The position numbers were made by a program, and so were the translations under genes. Source: an uncultured Pelagibacteraceae bacterium (lineage in GTDB: Bacteria > Pseudomonadota > Alphaproteobacteria > Pelagibacterales > Pelagibacteraceae). From it: DNA of 64,000 nucleotides. The DNA lies in assembly GCA_902615145.1 (NCBI GenBank), contig CACMNK010000001.1, positions 1 through 64,000 of the forward strand, given 5' to 3'. Below, piece after piece: positions 59,648 to 64,000 of this stretch (its first letter is position 1; every line of letters begins with the position of its first letter). The notes beneath the pieces were generated by a model. The model was not told the DNA's origin. It saw only the letters and a list, made by a program, of their open reading frames with translations, and did no database searches.

Positions 59648-60789
59648 TAAAAAAAATAATACTAAATTTTTTAACTTATTTTTTAATTTTGTTTTTTCTT
59701 ATTCAAAAAGCTATTTCCTCTGAAAGTGAAATTTATAAAAAAATTGATGTTTTTGGTGAAGTTTTAGAAAAAATTAATAAAGAATACGTAGATGAAATTA
59801 ATCAATCTGACAGCATGGACTCTGCTATTAATGGTCTTTTGCAGTCTTTAGATCCATATTCTGGCTATATGTCTCCTGAAATTTTTAACGAGATGCAAAC
59901 TGAAACAAGTGGAGAATTTGGGGGACTTGGAATAGAAGTTACAATGGAGTCAGGTGTCGTTAAAGTTATATCACCAATAGATGATACACCAGCATCTAAA
60001 GCTGGGATAAAAGCTGGAGATTATATTGTGAAAATTAATAACACCCAAGTACAAGGTAAATCTTTAAGCGAAGCAGTTGAATTAATGAGAGGACCTGTTG
60101 GTTCTGCAATTGATTTAACAATTCGAAGACGAGGAGAAAAAAAAGCTTTAACTTTCAACGTTACAAGAGAAATAATTCAAATTAAGTCAGTAAAAGCAGA
60201 ATTATTAGAAAAGAATATTGGATATATAAGATTAACTTCATTTAATGAAAATAGTGCCGCACAAATTAAAAAAGAAATTAATAAATTTGAAAAAAATAAA
60301 AATTTAAAAGCTTATATTTTAGACTTAAGAAATAACCCAGGTGGGTTGCTTTCCCAAGCCATAAAAATCTCTGACTTTTTTCTAGATAATGGTGAAATAG
60401 TTTCTACTAAAAGTAGACAACCATCAGAAAATCGAAAATGGTTTGCAAAAAAGGGAGATCTTACAAAAGGAAAAACTCTTCTTGTTTTGATTAATTATGG
60501 TTCAGCATCTGCATCAGAAATTGTAGCTGGGGCTTTAAAAGATCATAAAAGAGCTATTATAGTTGGTGAAAATAGTTATGGCAAAGGATCTGTTCAATCA
60601 ATTATTCCTCTCAAAAATAGAGGAGCTATAAGATTAACTGTAGCTAAATATTATTTACCATCGGGTGAATCCATTTCTGAGGTAGGTGTGTCACCCGATA
60701 TTGAGATTGATGAAGAAAATGATGATTTTAAAATTAAAACAGAAACTGACAATCAATTAAATTACGCTGTTAAATTACTTAATGGCTGA
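59644..60789 (+). CDS. ctpA: S41 family C-terminal processing peptidase (CtpA)
   Basis: PDZ domain plus LRNNPGGLLSQA, NYGSASASEIVAGALKDHKRA, GKGSVQSI catalytic region. Confidence 0.94.
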   Translation: MIKKIILNFLTYFLILFFLIQKAISSESEIYKKIDVFGEVLEKINKEYVDEINQSDSMDSAINGLLQSLDPYSGYMSPEIFNEMQTETSGEFGGLGIEVTMESGVVKVISPIDDTPASKAGIKAGDYIVKINNTQVQGKSLSEAVELMRGPVGSAIDLTIRRRGEKKALTFNVTREIIQIKSVKAELLEKNIGYIRLTSFNENSAAQIKKEINKFEKNKNLKAYILDLRNNPGGLLSQAIKISDFFLDNGEIVSTKSRQPSENRKWFAKKGDLTKGKTLLVLINYGSASASEIVAGALKDHKRAIIVGENSYGKGSVQSIIPLKNRGAIRLTVAKYYLPSGESISEVGVSPDIEIDEENDDFKIKTETDNQLNYAVKLLNG

Positions 60790-61276
60790 AATTCAAGAAA
60801 GATTCAAAAACTTACCTTATAGAATGGGCGTGGGTATCATTGTTTTAAATAAAGAAAATAAAATTTTTGTAGCAAAAAGAATTGATAATCCAAAAAATTT
60901 TTGGCAAATGCCACAGGGTGGAGTTGATGAAGGTGAAGATTTTTTATCTGCTGCTTACAGAGAATTAGAAGAGGAAACTAGTATTAAAGATGTTAAGTTA
61001 ATAACAGAGATCGATGAAATAACTACCTATGAATTACCCGATTATCTTTTGGGTAAAATTTGGAAGGGTAAATTTAAGGGACAAAAACAAAAATGGTTTA
61101 TTATGAGATACCTTGGAACTGACGATGAAATTAATATTAATACTCCCAAACCTGAATTCTTAGATTGGAAATGGACAGATCTAGATTCAATCACTCAAAT
61201 AGTCGTAAAATTTAAACTCGACGTTTATAAGACACTTCAGCAAAAAATTAAAGAATTATCAATTAATAGATTTTAG
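60782..61276 (+). CDS. rppH: RNA pyrophosphohydrolase (Nudix)
   Basis: WQMPQGGVDEGEDFLSAAYRELEEETSIKD Nudix box; YRMGVGIIV. Confidence 0.95.
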   Translation: MAEIQERFKNLPYRMGVGIIVLNKENKIFVAKRIDNPKNFWQMPQGGVDEGEDFLSAAYRELEEETSIKDVKLITEIDEITTYELPDYLLGKIWKGKFKGQKQKWFIMRYLGTDDEININTPKPEFLDWKWTDLDSITQIVVKFKLDVYKTLQQKIKELSINRF

Positions 61277-61650
61277 AACTTCTATTTTTTGATCAATCAG
61301 GAATTTAACCTGATCGTTTACTTTATCTCTTTTTATTTCTTCTTCAGCTTTTCTTAACATCTCATCTATTTTATTCTTTTCTATATCTTTTATATTGAAA
61401 ATGGAACTTGTAAGAATTGATAAATTATTATTCTTAAATTCAATTATTCCATCTTCAACATAATATTTTTCTTCACCAGTTTTTGAGTAAACTTTAATTA
61501 TACCAGGTTTTAAAAAAGAAATTATGGATATATGATCTTTAAGTATTCCCATCTCTCCCTCAAACGCAGGTACTACCACTTCAGTAACATCTTCTTTTGA
61601 AAGAAAAGATTTTTCTGGGTTTACCACTTCAAATTTAAATTCCTCACCCA

Positions 61651-61651
<1 letters not shown>
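61259..61651 (-). CDS. atpC: F1Fo ATP synthase epsilon subunit
   Basis: FEVVNPEKSFLSKEDVTEVVVPAFEGEMGILKDHISIISFLKPG. Confidence 0.95.
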
Positions 61652-63944
<2,293 letters not shown>

Positions 63945-63951
63945 AAATATT

Positions 63952-64000
63952 TTATGAATTAAATCTTTGTTTTAGCTGTTTTATTACTTCTACTAATTTT
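63952..64000 (-). CDS. atpA: C-terminal end of ATP synthase alpha subunit, truncated by window edge
   Basis: Minus-strand frame KLVEVIKQLKQRFNS* ends 7 nt before atpG start; position is that expected for atpA. Confidence 0.55.
   Translation of the reverse strand, partial: KLVEVIKQLKQRFNS

Overview
The window is a very AT-rich, gene-dense, syntenic-looking alphaproteobacterial chromosome segment. Protein content and style are strongly reminiscent of SAR11/Pelagibacterales (assignment by recognition, not by search). It runs from the 3' part of groEL to the atpA-G-D-C operon. I support about 60 protein-coding genes, including typA, tldD/pmbA, cfa, a heptosyltransferase, ptrB, hsp20, an NCS2 purine permease plus PRTase, an RND pump, gpmA, murU/amgK/tsaE, ahcY, chvG/chvI-like, polA, bioY, regA-like, a four-gene polyamine operon, rpmB, pyrD, class I lysS, trkH, ampG, tyrA/hisC, metX/metW, gloB, rplU-rpmA-obgE-proB-proA-nadD-rsfS-ctpA-rppH and atpC/D/G. 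No rRNA, tRNA, CRISPR array, prophage, IS element or defence island was seen. The best non-coding signals are: (i) a SAM-II riboswitch upstream of metX with a near-ideal promoter placing the TSS at the aptamer's first helix; (ii) a sigma-32-type heat-shock promoter upstream of hsp20; (iii) an orphan intrinsic terminator with an upstream TATAAT box between groEL and an FkbM methyltransferase gene (sRNA or attenuator candidate); (iv) a missed 38-aa basic micro-ORF. The most interesting protein-level observation is the polyamine operon, which joins an ODC-fold decarboxylase, a deoxyhypusine-synthase homologue and AguB/AguA. I did not find convincing evidence of a wholly novel multi-gene system.
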